A stretch of 64,000 nucleotides of DNA from Fasciolopsis buskii (lineage: Eukaryota; Platyhelminthes; Trematoda; Plagiorchiida; Fasciolidae). Numbering within the stretch: position 1 is the stretch's first letter; every line of letters begins with the position of its first letter. Location: NCBI GenBank assembly GCA_008360955.1, contig LUCM01002336.1:60536-124535 (forward strand). The letters are read 5' to 3'. The position numbers and the translations under genes were made by a program. Shown one piece after another: positions 24,330-37,600 of this stretch. The notes under the pieces were generated by a model. It had not been told where the DNA came from. It did not search any database and saw only the letters and a list, made by a program, of their open reading frames with translations.

Positions 24330-24530
24330 CTTGTGGAGTCCATTAACGTACCGCAGATAATTTTGCCTCGTGTGAGGTGCGCAGAATGTTGCTGGACATT
24401 TGAGAGGTGAAATGCAGCTGGAGAACGCCGCGTGAAAAGGGTTTGTCTGACTCCTGTGAAAGTCATACTGTGGTAATCTGTGACCCGGGAGAGCGATGGG
24501 CTTTTGTCTTTCGGAAGCCTGGTGTAAATG
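24330..24530 (-). pseudogene. Gypsy RNase H remains
   Basis: On the - strand, FTGVRQTLFTRRSPAAFHLS, followed in other frames by NVQQHSAHL and RYVNGLHKR, resembles the FT.DHKPL...SP...RHLS.I.Q.....RYV.G..N stretch at the end of Gypsy RNase H domains. Weak but in the right order relative to the integrase. Confidence 0.4.
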
Positions 24531-25929
24531 ATGTGCCCTAGCATAAACAGATTGCGATTCACTCGTCGAAAGCGCTATATTTCACGTCTGTCGGATGTAA
24601 GTGGTGAGAAAGGAGGACCAGCAGTTCCTGCGTGTTGTACGACCTTGCTGAATGACTCACTCAAAGGTAGCTTCCGACGTACTGTTTGCAGTGCTGATTG
24701 AAGCAGGAAGTTTTGGAGGAGGCTTTGACGTTGTGAATTAAAGGTGCAGCTCATGGTCGTTGAAGGCATCTACAGTTTGGTCCTTTCAAATGTACTGTCC
24801 AGGGTTCCATCCCAAAAGGCACTGCACAACCTCGAACTATGCGATGATATTAGCTGACGAAAAGCAATCCGTTCGCGCTACTTATAGCATTTCGGGAGCG
24901 AAAAACCTGGGACGCAACTGACATTTTTCGGCAGGCGGACATGGAAAGCGTTAATAAAGAATAGAAAACAATTCAGTTACGGCAGCGTTCAGGTAGTAGT
25001 GATTATTACACGATATCCCAGGCTCTCAAAGCGCTGGCGGAGATTAACTACATTTACAAGAGTCTACGCGAGCTAAAATGTTGAAACTAAATCTTAATTG
25101 AACAAAATGCAGCCTAAATTGGAAGTCGTGTGGTTAAGTTCGAACCACTCTTGAAGCATTAGGCATCACAGAAGGAAAACGCGAACATTTGAAGAATCCA
25201 GAGGATGTTGCAGCCGCGTTTTCAAACTGTCTTCTTTTGCTGCAGGAATCGATGCGCCAATGCTAAGACTTTTTGGCTGTATATAGACAAATAGGCCATT
25301 TTGGAAGTTATCTTTATGAAGGGTAGTATATCTACCCAGAATGATGGCCTGACAAAAACTTGGGCATTTTCTGCATTGAAGCCGGTCGTCTGAAAACCGA
25401 TTTGTATTGCATAAACCTTCGGTCTTCGAAAGTTGTCAGAAGATGCAGGATGCCTAACTCGGGCGTGTTTTGAAATTCACGGTTTGTAGTGTCCAGCTCC
25501 TCCGGGGAACCTGACCCGGGATGGTAAACGCCGGGAGCGGGCCGTCTTTATGTGGCCCCTGACACCGAAACACACCGCAGGTTGGTGGTCCAAAGATTGA
25601 CACAGTTAGGGAGATTAAGCCGGCGTTGAAGGGAATCAACATTTAAGATCGGGAGACATTAAGGGATTCTGGACGCCTCAGATACTTCTTCGAGGCCATG
25701 AAATACACCATGCCAACTTGTCGCTAAGACCATCACCAATACGACATCTCCTACGGGCCCAGGTTTGGTAACCGATATTTTGACCGATGCTCGCGAACAA
25801 ATAAATTGACTGGCTACACCAAATAAGATGATGGAAAATTTGAAAAACGGGGTACGATAAAGTGCATGAGTGGAACCAGATTACCGAGTTCAGAAATCGA
25901 ATCCCTCGACTGAACAGGTTTAGCCTCAA

Positions 25930-28900
25930 GCAATGGGTTGCCTAGCTATTTACTGTCCGTTGAAACCGAACGAGGTGGAGCACTGGTAAATGTACCAGGA
26001 AGCTAGTGAATCGGCTGTGTAACACGTTTGTCCAAGGGCGAGAAATGAATTTTCAGCGAGCCGCTACTGAATACCTTCACATTCGCTCAAAGAAGTACAT
26101 TTCAATTAGCCATCTAACTGATGAGCGGAGGTTAATAAAGCTGGTGGATCAAAGAGCTAATGTCAGTAATGATTCATTCTGAAGCGCCATGCGTGGGACT
26201 ATGGTAGTAGCGAGAGCCACCCCGATGAGTTAGTCAATTTCTCTTGAGGCTTTAAGGTCTTGACAGGACCAAACCGCCAAAGATGCCGTAAATCCTTCAA
26301 AAATGAAACACTAGGAGAACTGGCAAGAATCACTCACCGACGAAAAAACTTCAAGTGTAAAATAAATGTCAAGGCCTACTGTGTTGAAAATTATTTTTTC
26401 CTCGAAGTAAAGATTTTAGCAAGAGTGATCCGAGCGAGACAGCCGGAGAACATTCCGAAAGAAGTAATTGTGAGATCGTTTATGGGCGATTCATGAAAAG
26501 GGATCTCAGTTTGGTGTGGCCGAGAGCAAACTTTTCATATGGACACTAGCAGATCTTTTGTGGGAATCTGACCGGTAGCACTACTTACACGGATGATTTG
26601 CACATTGGCTGAGCGTGGACTGAGATAACCTCCAGTAATGCAGACTAATGATGCCCTTTGAAGGGGACAACAAACCGATGCGATATCAACGTAAAGGAAC
26701 GACAACCGTTCGGGAGGCCAGACTGAAACGTTTGCAGGCAAAACACCGATGGCGACGAGAAAGGGCCAGGAAGCAACCGATGGAGCCAAATTTCTAGAAT
26801 CATTTTGCGGAGCCAAAAAAGAAACCACGTAACCGAACTTAGCGGAAAGGAAGGGGGACGAGAATTGATATACCGATCAGGGCGGTTGCACTGCAGACAA
26901 AATATCAGCATACGTTCCCTTTTTTGTGCATATTTTAAAATGGCGTGCAACGGTTTACAGTTCAAAGATTGCACTTCTCGTGCAACAAAGACCAACTTGT
27001 CAAGCTGCAACGAATGTTGTAAGCACGAAAACTGCAAAGCAGTTCAAGGTTCGTTTACTCCTTGGGCCTGATTGTGCGCTTTTCGGATTTCATTATTTGG
27101 AATACGCAGCCGTACTTAAATACCTAACAGCAGTGCTGGATTTTATTCGCCAGATTTGGTCATTAAAATAGTATTATGAACCCTAATGTGTCTCTAAAGC
27201 GGAAATTCAAACAATAACTTCAAAGATACTCATTGGTGCACCAGGAAATCTTTTTCTTGAACCATGTAAGGAAGTCCAGAGAGGCGGCCACATTCCAGTA
27301 TCTGGCGTTAGCATCAAGTAGATTTCACCAGGTTTGGCCCTTTCGGGAGCTCTAGGGCTCAAGAAGAAATGACCGAAAGCAGCCTCAATACTGGGTGCCT
27401 AACTAACTAGGGTTGCTTCCAACACTTGCGGACTCCGTTCACCGGGAACCACTTAATTTTGTAAGATAAGATAAAAACTTACAAATACTGACCCACGTAA
27501 TAAACAGGGCTCCCGAACGGAGGCTGCTTTTCTCCAAATTCGACTAGCTCTTCACATGCAAACCAATACAGCAGAGGAAACCAGACCGCTTGCGCATCCA
27601 GGACGTGCTAAAGGATAACGGCCTTCAATTAACTTTGAACTCAAAACGGGTACATGGAAAGAGTGGTAAAGCCATAAAGCTCCCTGAGAGACACTTAGTC
27701 AGCAAGGGCGATTCCGTATTGCAGTGCACTGGTTGGGAGTTTGTACGCACGGCTGTCTGCATTTTAGTCAAAAAGGATGCGTTCTCCATCTTATCAGATC
27801 ACAAGGTTGGAAAAAAGGGTGGCGAAGAATAAACATTTGATTTTCACGAGAAATTGAGTGGAAAACCAGCCAAGATCTGTTTTGGTTGGTGAGAATGCAG
27901 GCTGGGCAGGGAACATTTGAGTTCGTGTAGATTTATATGCCGAAGGTTGAGGAACGGAAGGTAAAATATGTTCTTGTATGAAAACGTCGTTCAGAAAGGT
28001 AATTGTGAAAGCGATGGGACGAATCCGAAAGAATGTTGTGTGGAGACGTTTCGCACGCAGATATGTGAATGCCATGCAGTTTGGTGCAGATTTCCTTAAG
28101 TGGTATGTAAGACGCACCACTAAGGACTGACAAGCCACGATGAAGGGTTCTGATGTCTCTTTTTGGTAGATCAGAAAATGTGACAGAAGGACGATGGAAG
28201 ACGTGGGGAAAACTAGCAAACAAATAAGAAGATAACATTTTCCTTCACCTGGAAATGTCGCAATCGTTTCGTGTGAAGCGATAGTCGTCTAAGATTTCTA
28301 ACACAATGGAAAAGTTATAAGACTGTGTTGGTTTTATCGACAATAATTCCTAGGTATATGACGGAGTCTACCCTTGTGAGTAATTCTTAGATAATGCAAC
28401 GAATGTCAGCCGGGTAACCAGACCAAGAAAAAGTAAACGAACATTTGACGCATCTAGACAGCTTTCGATTTACGCCAGAGCAAAGAGAAAAATCATGGCT
28501 GCGAGAGAAGTTAGTAGAAGAGTTCAGGATATCTTTAGTTCCAGACACAGACTGGCAGGGAGCAACGCCATCGGCAAATGCGAATAAATGATCAGAAAAT
28601 TTGCCATGTAGGTCGCTTATATATATTGAAAAAAATTAAGGAGTACGGACACAACCCGTCGAAGGACTTCAGGATTATTTTCCAACGAGCTAGATTTTTG
28701 TCTCGTGAACCGAGTCTTGCTGGTGAGATAATCTAATAGTCATGCTAAGAGACGATATGAACAACGGACCTCTTTGCATTTGCGATGAAGTAATGGCTAT
28801 GAAACGGAGTCCAGTGCAGACAGAAATTTCAGAGAAGGCATCAGACAGATTTGGCGGATGCATCTATGGATTTGATGATGTTATGAACCAAATTGGACTT

Positions 28901-29400
28901 GTTTAGTTTTAGGCGGACTGACGGAGTCGTCGGACACGCCAACAGCATGCTGGGGCGGTAGGACGGAGACTTTTGGATAGAATACCTGAATCATTAGATC
29001 GTGGGATGTGCTAACTACTGTCTTCCGGGGAAAGTTGCTATCAAGCACCTTCAAAGTTGGACAGCGTACAGCAGGCAAACATCCAGAAGTACTCCATCGC
29101 TCGTGGAGCTTTCTGAAGGCTGGGCCGTTGGAGGCAGAAGGAAACAAGCGAGCGGTGTGGGGACGCTTCCCAGAATAGTGGCGAACGTAAACCGCACGGC
29201 GAACACCCTGGAACTCGACATTCGCCTTTCACATTCTTTGGGAATAGTAGCAATCTAGGATACACTAGGTGTTGATAGTCATCAGCGCCTTCCGCTGCTG
29301 GAGGAGGAACTGAGACATGATGTGATTGTGACCCCAAATACGATGTTCAGAAGCTACTTCGGACTAGATTCATCCACAAGTGTCCACGAAAAGAACAGAA
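25930..29400 (+). other. Degenerate region, possibly CR1 ORF1 remains
   Basis: Several short + frames are protein-like but unidentified: 25984-26178, 26260-26496 with a basic, Cys-poor NFKCKINVKAY stretch, 26926-27171 and 28390-28590 with LDSFRFTPEQREKSW. Their position directly upstream of a CR1-type endonuclease fragment suggests the first ORF of that LINE. This is inference from position, not from motifs. Confidence 0.25.
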
Positions 29401-29419
29401 TGGATAGCAGTGCCTAAAG

Positions 29420-30480
29420 TGAAGCAACTCAGCGTGTCTTGTTCTGAAAATAGAAACGGGATAAATGCACGGCCGGACCCACAAAGTGGAGGCAAATTTG
29501 TCGGCTATAGGAGTCAACTTACCTAACATCAGAGATAAATGGCTGCATTTGTTAGACATAGCTGAAGAAAGTACAACGCAAATGCTTGGAATTACCGAGA
29601 CGTGGTTCACTGAAATTGGGTACATTGCATAAGGATTGGAAAAATGCAACAAGTCTATTACCAGAGCAAAAGAACTTCAATGGAGACAAGGTAGTATTAT
29701 TATTATACAGGGTTGATCCACAAAGAGTCAAGTCAAAGGAAGCACTGAATGTGCAGTTATACGCCATCCTGCTGAGGGTGAAGTAAAGCAAGATTGTCTT
29801 TGTATGCGTGTATAGTGCTCCATCCTCCGAACAGTGTGACGACCTTCAGAAAATTCAGACATCCGGAAGCATTTCAACTGGAGAGGATTCCATTTACACG
29901 GTGAAGGACTCTACGCTCGCCGGACTAAGACGAAAAACAGAAAGCTGCATGCAGGGTAGTGCTGAGGAAGCCTCTTCCCGGTAACCGCATTAAAGAGTTG
30001 TGGTCCGGTATGTCAAAAAGAACACCAGATATGTAAGTAGACATAGCTACCGCTTCGTGACCTAGCCATCAATATATGAAACCAGTGCAAGTGAAATGAG
30101 ATTTCTGTCAGCAGTCATGTGAACTCACCCGTCAGTAAGCGCAGAAATTACCATTAACTAGATATTTGTGACTCCTAATGTCTAAGAAGTTGGAAGACAA
30201 TGAGGACATAATGGGGCATTGGCTAAAAATTAAGCGCAACTTCCACGAGCTGATGGTGTCTTAGTGACCCTGAAGAGAGGTGGAGAAGCAGGAATCCGGA
30301 AGGGCAGATACCAGCAGTTTACTCACCTACTGAAATGCTTAAGTGAATGTTTTGCGACTGTCAGGACCCAGAAAGCAAGAAGGTCTGGAGCACCGAGAAT
30401 GGTTAAGGAACATGGTGGAAAGTCATATGATCAACGGCTCTGCGCTTCAGATCTTGTCTCGTTGTCATAAGGAGATTCCA
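29420..30480 (+). pseudogene. CR1-type LINE endonuclease fragment
   Basis: The + strand carries the apurinic-endonuclease-like domain that starts CR1 ORF2, split among frames. NARPDPQSGG comes near 29467, aligning with NARSL..K. TTQMLGITETWFTEIGYI follows near 29575, the catalytic ITETW motif with its Glu. VVLLLYRVDPQRVKSKEAL comes near 29690, aligning with the GGV.LY. stretch. YSAPSSEQCDDLQKI follows near 29812, aligning with YRPPSS. The GDFN and SDH motifs are not found. Downstream, the basic 30264-30470 frame resembles the linker between endonuclease and RT. Inactive. Confidence 0.6.
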
Positions 30481-31569
30481 AGGTGAATGAGTGAAAATCT
30501 TTGAGATTGTTAATGGCTTTTTAGGCCTTGGTCCAGACGGCGTCTTTCAATAAGACCTTGGTACACGCGGCCAAGTGAGCAACTTACAAAAACGTGATCC
30601 AGACTGCTACTAAGGTGATAATTCTTTAGTGACAGGGTCGTAAATATTGGGAGCCGACTGCAGGGAGTCTTGGTGACCCTGCAGAGCGTGAGTCCGTTTA
30701 AGTGGGCTTTGGGTCGAAATTGGGGTGCGGTGTGTCCCGGTGTAGGGCAATAAGGCTAACTTGCTGAAGTGTTTGTCTCGCCATCACTTATTTGAACCGC
30801 GTAGACGAGCTATCCTAATGTTTCTCATCGTCATGCCCTGGACCAAGTTGCCATCCAAATTACTAGGTGCTGAAGACACCAATGCATATAATTTATTACT
30901 ATTTACTGTGGGGTATGGGTTGCTGTAGGTATTACTTAGCTAGGATGCGGGGCTTTGCTAAGCCGATTGCTTAATGAGAAGATGTGTCCGTATGATGTTG
31001 CAAAACAATAGAACACGAACACATTTGATGTACTCTCGGCTCAAGGATGACAACAGGTCTTTGGTTCTCTCTAGTTTTAGGGGAGATGGTAGGTATGCAG
31101 CAAGCGTAATTCTAACTAGAACACAAAACATGCAGTGGTGCACGTTATTCCTTGCGGAACTACGGACACCCGATTTACCGTCGATATCACCGCTGTCCTG
31201 CTCAAGTGAATTACGATGATATAGTATGTTCTCTGTCTCTTTTAGCTAGAAGTTTTGAATTGAAGCAAGAAGAGGTGGATACCCAAACGGAGTGAAAAGC
31301 GTCAAATAATCATGGACAGTGGAATTGGGCCGGCCGGAACTTTTTATGAGAAAAGCGAAGGAAACTGAGCTGAACTGTCCTGTGCAAACTTCTGTCATCG
31401 AAGCATGGTCCAATCTAAACAGCGCTGGGTGCAATAACCTGGACGGTAGGCCATCACTCCTTGTTGTCCTTACTGGAACCTGAACTGAACTGACCCATCG
31501 GCGCGCTCCGTTCAAAGGTAACGGTACGCGGTATACGGTTGCTGACCTGCGAGTCTTCCCTCCTATACG
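30481..31569. promoter_or_regulatory. 5' flank of the V-ATPase E gene
   Basis: No gene or TATA box can be made out. The promoter and 5' UTR of the V-ATPase gene should lie in the last few hundred bases. The 89-codon frame on the - strand (31246-31515) has no recognisable content. In flukes, mRNAs can also receive a spliced leader; several CAG or TAG acceptor-like sites exist here, but none stands out. Confidence 0.25.
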
Positions 31570-31602
31570 ATGGCACTGAATGACACAGAAGCTCAGAGAC
31601 AG
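31570..31602 (+). CDS. ATP6V1E: V-ATPase E exon 1
   Basis: Encodes the start [11 protein letters not shown]. The ATG is the only one giving the family N-terminus, and the context TACGATGG is acceptable. The donor is CAG|GTATTT. Confidence 0.9.
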
Positions 31603-34600
31603 GTATTTCCCTCACAGAGGTTTATAATACTCAAAAAAGATTCGTCATATGGTAGCTTTTATTGACCAGGAAGCTCGAGAAAAAGTTGAAGAAATCGATG
31701 CCAAAGTAAGTACAGTCACTACCACAATGTTTGAACAGGATTTTTAGGCCGAGGAAGAGTTCCAGATTGAAAAATCAAGGCTAGTTCAAAGTCAGAGGAT
31801 GAAGATAATGGAATATTACTCTCGAAAGGAGAAGCAAATTGAACTCTCAAAGAAGATGTTGGTTTCTAATGGATTGTCTTTACCTATTTCTACTATCCAG
31901 ACAGGATTCGAATCTTAAGAACTTATCTCGCCTGAAAGTCCTGCAGAGCAGGGAGAATCATGTAGAAGTAATAGTGTAACTGGTTTAAACTGTTTCCAGA
32001 TGTTGCTTGATGAAGCTAAACAACGCCTTGCAGAATTGTCACGGGATCGGCCTCGATATGAGGCATGCATCCGGGGCCTGATTACACAGGTAATTCTAAC
32101 CGGGACACGTTTTCGCATCTTGTTGGACCATTGAGATTACGAGTCTTGCTTCGGCCCTATCATATCCATTGTTCTATTTCTGCTTATGCGCAGTGTAATT
32201 TGTGTTCCACCGTATCAATGACTTCACCGCGAATAGCTTTTCATCGATTTCCCTGGAGCATGGATTCTTATATAACCAGGAAGACATGGTTTTCGGTTCA
32301 GAAGCAGTAGGCTGGCGCACATTAAGAGCTTGTGAGTTTCGGATTGTTAGCTGTTCTTATCGGGTCGCCTAGCATGGCTCAAAAACTTAGAATAGTTTCG
32401 CTTTGTGATCGGCTATTCAGGCTAATCCCTTAGCAACACCGTAAACGTCAGAGGTTCGCGACCCAGGTCCCCAGTCACTGTTGGTAGAGGGTAACTTGCC
32501 GTACCATCGGCTTTAATACACCAGGCGTGTTCGCTGATACCCGCGGATATTTTTGGCGATTATTCGAACTACTCTACGGAATTTGCTCATATGCAGTATG
32601 CAAGCGGTTAATAGGTCCTATGCCCGAAATCCAGTAACGTAGTGCATGTGACGGGCGGCTTCACCATGCCTGTCCTGACTTAAATCAGGAGGAATCTAGT
32701 TCTTGCTCCTCCACAAGCGGTGGACCATCCTTGGTGGACATCTTTTCAAAACGAAATCACCAGTACCTCCTGCCTTGGGCCCTGCTTCATACGCGGATGT
32801 GGTAGCAATAACGGTGACACACCAAAGGCCGGACACGTCGAAATCAGCTTCAGGAGGCCGGTATAGCCGGAGTTCCCCTTGTGTCATTGAACGTCCCGAA
32901 AAGAGGGACACTAGGAACCACGCCCGTTGCTACAATCACGGAGCGTGAAGCGTCAGTACCAGAGGTTCTAAAAAAATGCCCCTGCCGCGGGACCAGTTTT
33001 TCCTGAGTGCAAACGCTCCCGAAGCAACAGGTGCCTTACCTCATGAGAGGATATATCATGACGTAAGCCATCTGCGAGATATCTTGAAGAACTTATTCTC
33101 TGTCGGCAAGGAGACGGTTGTCAGTTTCATCCACTTCAAGTCATCTTTCTATTTTGGTTTAGTTCGCGAATCGGGACCATTTTTTTATCTGAAGGTAGTA
33201 TTGGAGCCGAGAACGCATGTTTGGAACATTCAGCCAGTCGCATAGGCTGAAGAGTGAACGTGTCCAGCTTCGAGATCTATCGTTGGAGAGCAGGACGACG
33301 CTAAATCTACCTTTGTCATAACTTCGAGAGCCTCGCAAGAAATAATGATTTTTTTGTGCGACATTTTCTGGTAGTGAGAAGAGGACTCCTGCTGGGCTGG
33401 ATTCCACTTGTCTCCCGGAGGCCTGGCGCCCAAGTGTGATAGAAACGGTTGACAGGCGGACAACAGTCAACATTCTGTTGTCCTATGCCCGTGGTATTAT
33501 AGGAAACAGACATTGGGAGCCCTTGCGACAACAAGGATGTCCGTCGCCATAGCTTTAGGGAGGACGTGGCTCTCACAAGAAGTTCGGGACTCGGAGGCAC
33601 ATCTCGCCGGACATACATTGTTTCGTGCAGATCACAAGCAGCCGAGGCACAGATGGGTGGCACTGTACATCCTCAACGGGGTCCCTGCGTATATACTAAA
33701 ACTGGCTTCAGTAGTGCTTTATGGGCGAGGATAAGATTCTCCAGCGATGGAAATGATTGGAGTAACCCATCATTCACCTGGAGCAGCTCCGCCAGGTCTT
33801 CTCGACTTCATGGTTCGTCGGACGGTTGATGGCCACTGTTTGGCACTAGGGGGACTACAACGCTCCACGTTGACTGGGGATCCGGCTGCACACAGGTTTA
33901 GGGGTAGTTAGTGAGCATGCACTGCACCAGAACGTGTGCAAACCTGTTCGAAGGCAAATAGAGTAGGGATCTATTTTAGATCTAGTACTCTCACCGAGAG
34001 CTTCAGACTTGTCCTACATAGATATTCCAGCACCACTGGGCACCAGTAATCATGCTACTCTGTCAATAAACTGAAGGCGTGGCACTGGAGTTCCAGTGAG
34101 AGCACGGCGTGGTCCTTTAAGGAGATGTGGGCGGCAGCTGGTGGCACCTTGTGGGTTACAGATGGAAATAACGTGGGCCGCACCTGGGCTGTTTTCAAAG
34201 AGAAAACTCTTTTACGCCTCTACACGGGCTGTGTAGTCATGCGTGTGGTCCTCCGAGGCTTGACAGAAAACCAAGGAGGCAGTTGCATCGCAGAAATCGT
34301 GCGTAGCGACATCACTACTTGGTAGGCGAAGGATGTAACAGGTATAAGGAAATCCGAAGCCTGGGTACCGCGTTCAAACTTACAAAAAGCATATGAGGAA
34401 TGTTTGGCTATGGAGTCCAAAATTGCCTCCTAAGGCCTCTATGCGTACTTGGTAAGGAGAACGAGATCGCGTGCGGGAGTCCCCACGCTGGTAGACAACG
34501 GATTCTCGACTGACTCAGATTCCGAAATAATTGTTCTTCTCGCAATACGTTGTGCTTCAGTGTAAGCCTCTGAGATTATGTCTGTGCCACCGCCGACGAC

Positions 34601-37600
34601 GACGGGTGCGCCAATAATGGTTGGGCGTCCATTCGCTCAGAAGGAAGTTATAACTGTTCTCCATTCACCAGTGCCGTACACATCACTCGGACCGGACGGA
34701 ATTCACCCAAAGCTATTGAACAAAACTAGCCCAGTGCTAACGAGACTATTTAACGGATCATTGGAACAGGGTTGGTTACCTAAGGAGTGGAACAAAGCCA
34801 CGATGGTATCGTTGTTTAAGGATCGCAGGCGACCAATTACTGCCCCGTGAGCCTCACTTATATAGCGGGGAAACCCATAGAACAGTTGGTTTCTATCTAG
34901 TTGCGCAGATGCATGTAGAATCACATAGTCCTCAGCAACATGACTTTCGGAAGGGATGCTCCTTTCTGTCCAATCTTCTGACCAATGGGCGTTGGTCCCA
35001 GGCAATTGCACAGGACTGTCTGAGGATTGTCATTTGCGTCGACTTTCTCCCCATGGCGAATAATCGAAGGGAATAGGGAGTAAAAACACACAAACAGGAA
35101 AATATAAGTATGCTTCAGTGGCCAACACACGAAACGGTCTGACTGTACAGCCGCACACCTCCAGTTATTCTGATTTGATAGAGAATGACAACACGATCGC
35201 CATTGTTCACGGTTCACCGTCATATCGTTCAGTGTCCAGCTAGCTAGTTGACGGGTCTTTGAAACCTGAACCACGAAAACGAAGACGCAAGACACCTACT
35301 CTACCTAAGTTCACCGTGCGTTTTCTTATTCCACGTTCCCACATCATCCGCTGACCTCCACATGGCGTCCTCCATTCCGTAGGAGAAACGAAAAATGGGG
35401 CGTGCTATGGTAGACGAGTGTTCGTCATACGCAACATGTAACCCAACCGGCGTAGTCTACTAAGTTTCATACGCTGAAACAAGGTTTTCTTAAAGTTGGC
35501 ATCTAGTACTCATCCGGTCAGTCCGTCTCTAGCTGATTGGATCTTAGACAAGACAGCCTGTTTAGGAGGGTGTCGCACCTTGCCTCCTCAGCAAACGTAG
35601 CGGAGAATTCTCCAATTCTGTGCGGACAATAACTTGTCCACGTCTAGTACGAATTTTCGACACGGTTCGCATCGCATGGCGACATGGCGCTCTAACTCGA
35701 CGGGTAGTCTGGGTCAGATCGACTTTATTGCAGCAAGCTACTGTTGACGCGGTTCTGTCCAGAATTGCGAATCATTACTGGACCACGTACGTCGAATCAG
35801 ACCATGCGTTAGTTTTAGTGCGATTTTTGCTACAGCTCAACGACCATCGACGCAGGCCACAAGCCCGATTGGCCGAGGAATTCTGTGGGATTCGACTGTT
35901 CGCAACAACTGTGAACAAAATCTGTCCGAGGAACTAAGAACTTCGACGAGCAATGGGATCAAATGAGGCAGGTGATGCATTTGGCAACAGATTTCGCCTG
36001 TGGTCCTAGCTGTAGTGTTCGTTAGTGACACTGGATTTCACAAGGGTCGCTGGATCTAATGGAGCAAAAAATGCCAGATCCCTAACTGCAAGGAGGTGAA
36101 TAAGATGCGTAAACATCTGCAACGTCGGTTGACAATAAGCCTTAATAAGGGCCGTGAAAACTGATGGGTTCAGGAGACCGAAGTGGTAGAATTATCGTCC
36201 GCTTCAGGTTGTACGCGACACTGGTGGAAGCCGGCTATTTAAGTCGTATGCGATAGGAATGAAGAGCTCATCCGTGGTAGATCTTTGGGCTGTGCACTTC
36301 AGGGATCAGTCACACGCTAATGTAGTTAGTGCGACTTTCGCAGTTGCGAATCCTTGGGAGGTGTCTCCTGACCCTTCGACAGAATTCAAAGTAGAGTCGA
36401 ATATTGGAATTCTGAAGAGAGGAAAAGCGGCCGATCCCGACTTACTCCGAAATTTTTTCACATTGGGTGGATAAGCCCTGATAAATACACTTACCTCCTT
36501 GGTTCGTAGTATTTGGAGCAAAGAGCGTCTTTCTTCATCATGGAGTGACTCACTGATTGTTTCTATCTTCAGGAAGGGAGTGCGTAGTGACCATAGCAAT
36601 CATCGTGGGGTTAGTTTACTTCCGATAGTTACTAAGATATTAGCTTCGATAGTGCGGCGTCGGTTGATTATTCAGTACTCTACCGGAAAAGTAGGTGTGC
36701 TGGCGAGGTTCGTGAACCTGTTTCGAGCACGGTACTTGCATATCTGTGTAAGAGCATTTGATAAACTGTCACGTTCGTTCGAAAAGGAAAATATGTCGCA
36801 TTTCTGCTTCCGTGTTCAACTTCGTTGGGGACTGGATAATGGGGCATGCTTTAGGTCTCCGAGATGCGCGGGCCGACTTGGGAAATGGAGAGAATCTGTG
36901 CGACCTAGATTACGCAGTTGGCGTCTTGTGCCTGTTGGAATCGGCGGACCGTAGACAACATGCACTTTAGCTCGATTCGGCATGTGCTTTCTACTTTCGA
37001 ATTCTAAAGCACTGTTACGGGACCAGACGACGGTAGTACCGAACTAGATGGGGGGGAACTAACGATTGTGAGTCGTTTCACTCACCTTGGTAGCTGCGTG
37101 TCGAACGATGATAGCTCGTTCCTCCCACGGGATGGAGAAACCCATGTAGATCTGAGCGGAACGTGGAATGAGAAAACTCACAGCGGACTTAGGTAAAGTA
37201 GTTGTCTCGCGTCTTCATGGTGGGGGCCCGAAAGACCTGTCAGCTAGCTGGTTCAGTTCATTTCGGTAATGATTAATCGATAATCAATAACCTTACATCA
37301 CCATGGTTTGGATGTTGCTATCTCAGCATCATCTTCCCAAACGGTTAAACCGAAAATAGCGAAAACGACTAGAGTTTAGTAAGTTGAAGTATACAAAATA
37401 AATAGGGTTTCGGGTGCGAGAACCCCAATGGCCGCTTCAGTGACCAATATCACCTATCGTCTTCAACCATCGTTTGAGAGGGTCTCGTGGACCCGAATCC
37501 GATTGCCTACAAAGCCAGTCCATTGATTAAAGCTTTCATATTTCACCCTTGTGATTTACTGGCCACCCCGAACTATCATCCACTCATTACCTGCCTCGAG

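Larger units (their letters stand above)
23680..25930 (-). mobile_element. Second, heavily decayed Gypsy-type element
   Basis: RNase H remains (about 24330-24530) precede integrase remains (about 24150-23690) when read on the - strand, which is the Gypsy order. The region at 24560-25930 is where RT and protease would lie; it has long shadows of frames but no motif I can defend. Every recognisable stretch is spread over at least two frames. Boundaries are guesses. Confidence 0.45.
32690..35045 (+). mobile_element. CR1-type LINE in intron 5 (ORF1 end, endonuclease, start of RT)
   Basis: A 2.3-kb CR1-clade LINE copy in the same orientation as the host gene. ORF1 remains (32700-33245, with [11 protein letters not shown]) precede an endonuclease (about 33500-34420) and the first third of the RT (34578-34990). 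It ends abruptly where an oppositely oriented RTE tail begins at about 35046. It resembles the CR1 remains at 29.4-30.5 kb but is better preserved. Confidence 0.75.

Noticed and set aside
31246..31515. 89-codon - strand frame just upstream of V-ATPase E, as a divergent gene
   Set aside because: No motif, no splice signals and no conservation evidence. More likely promoter or 5' UTR sequence.
35046..37255. Head-to-head RTE pieces as a single twin-primed (5'-inverted) insertion
   Set aside because: Both the reversed and the forward piece contain the C-terminal and 3' UTR region, so they must be two insertions.
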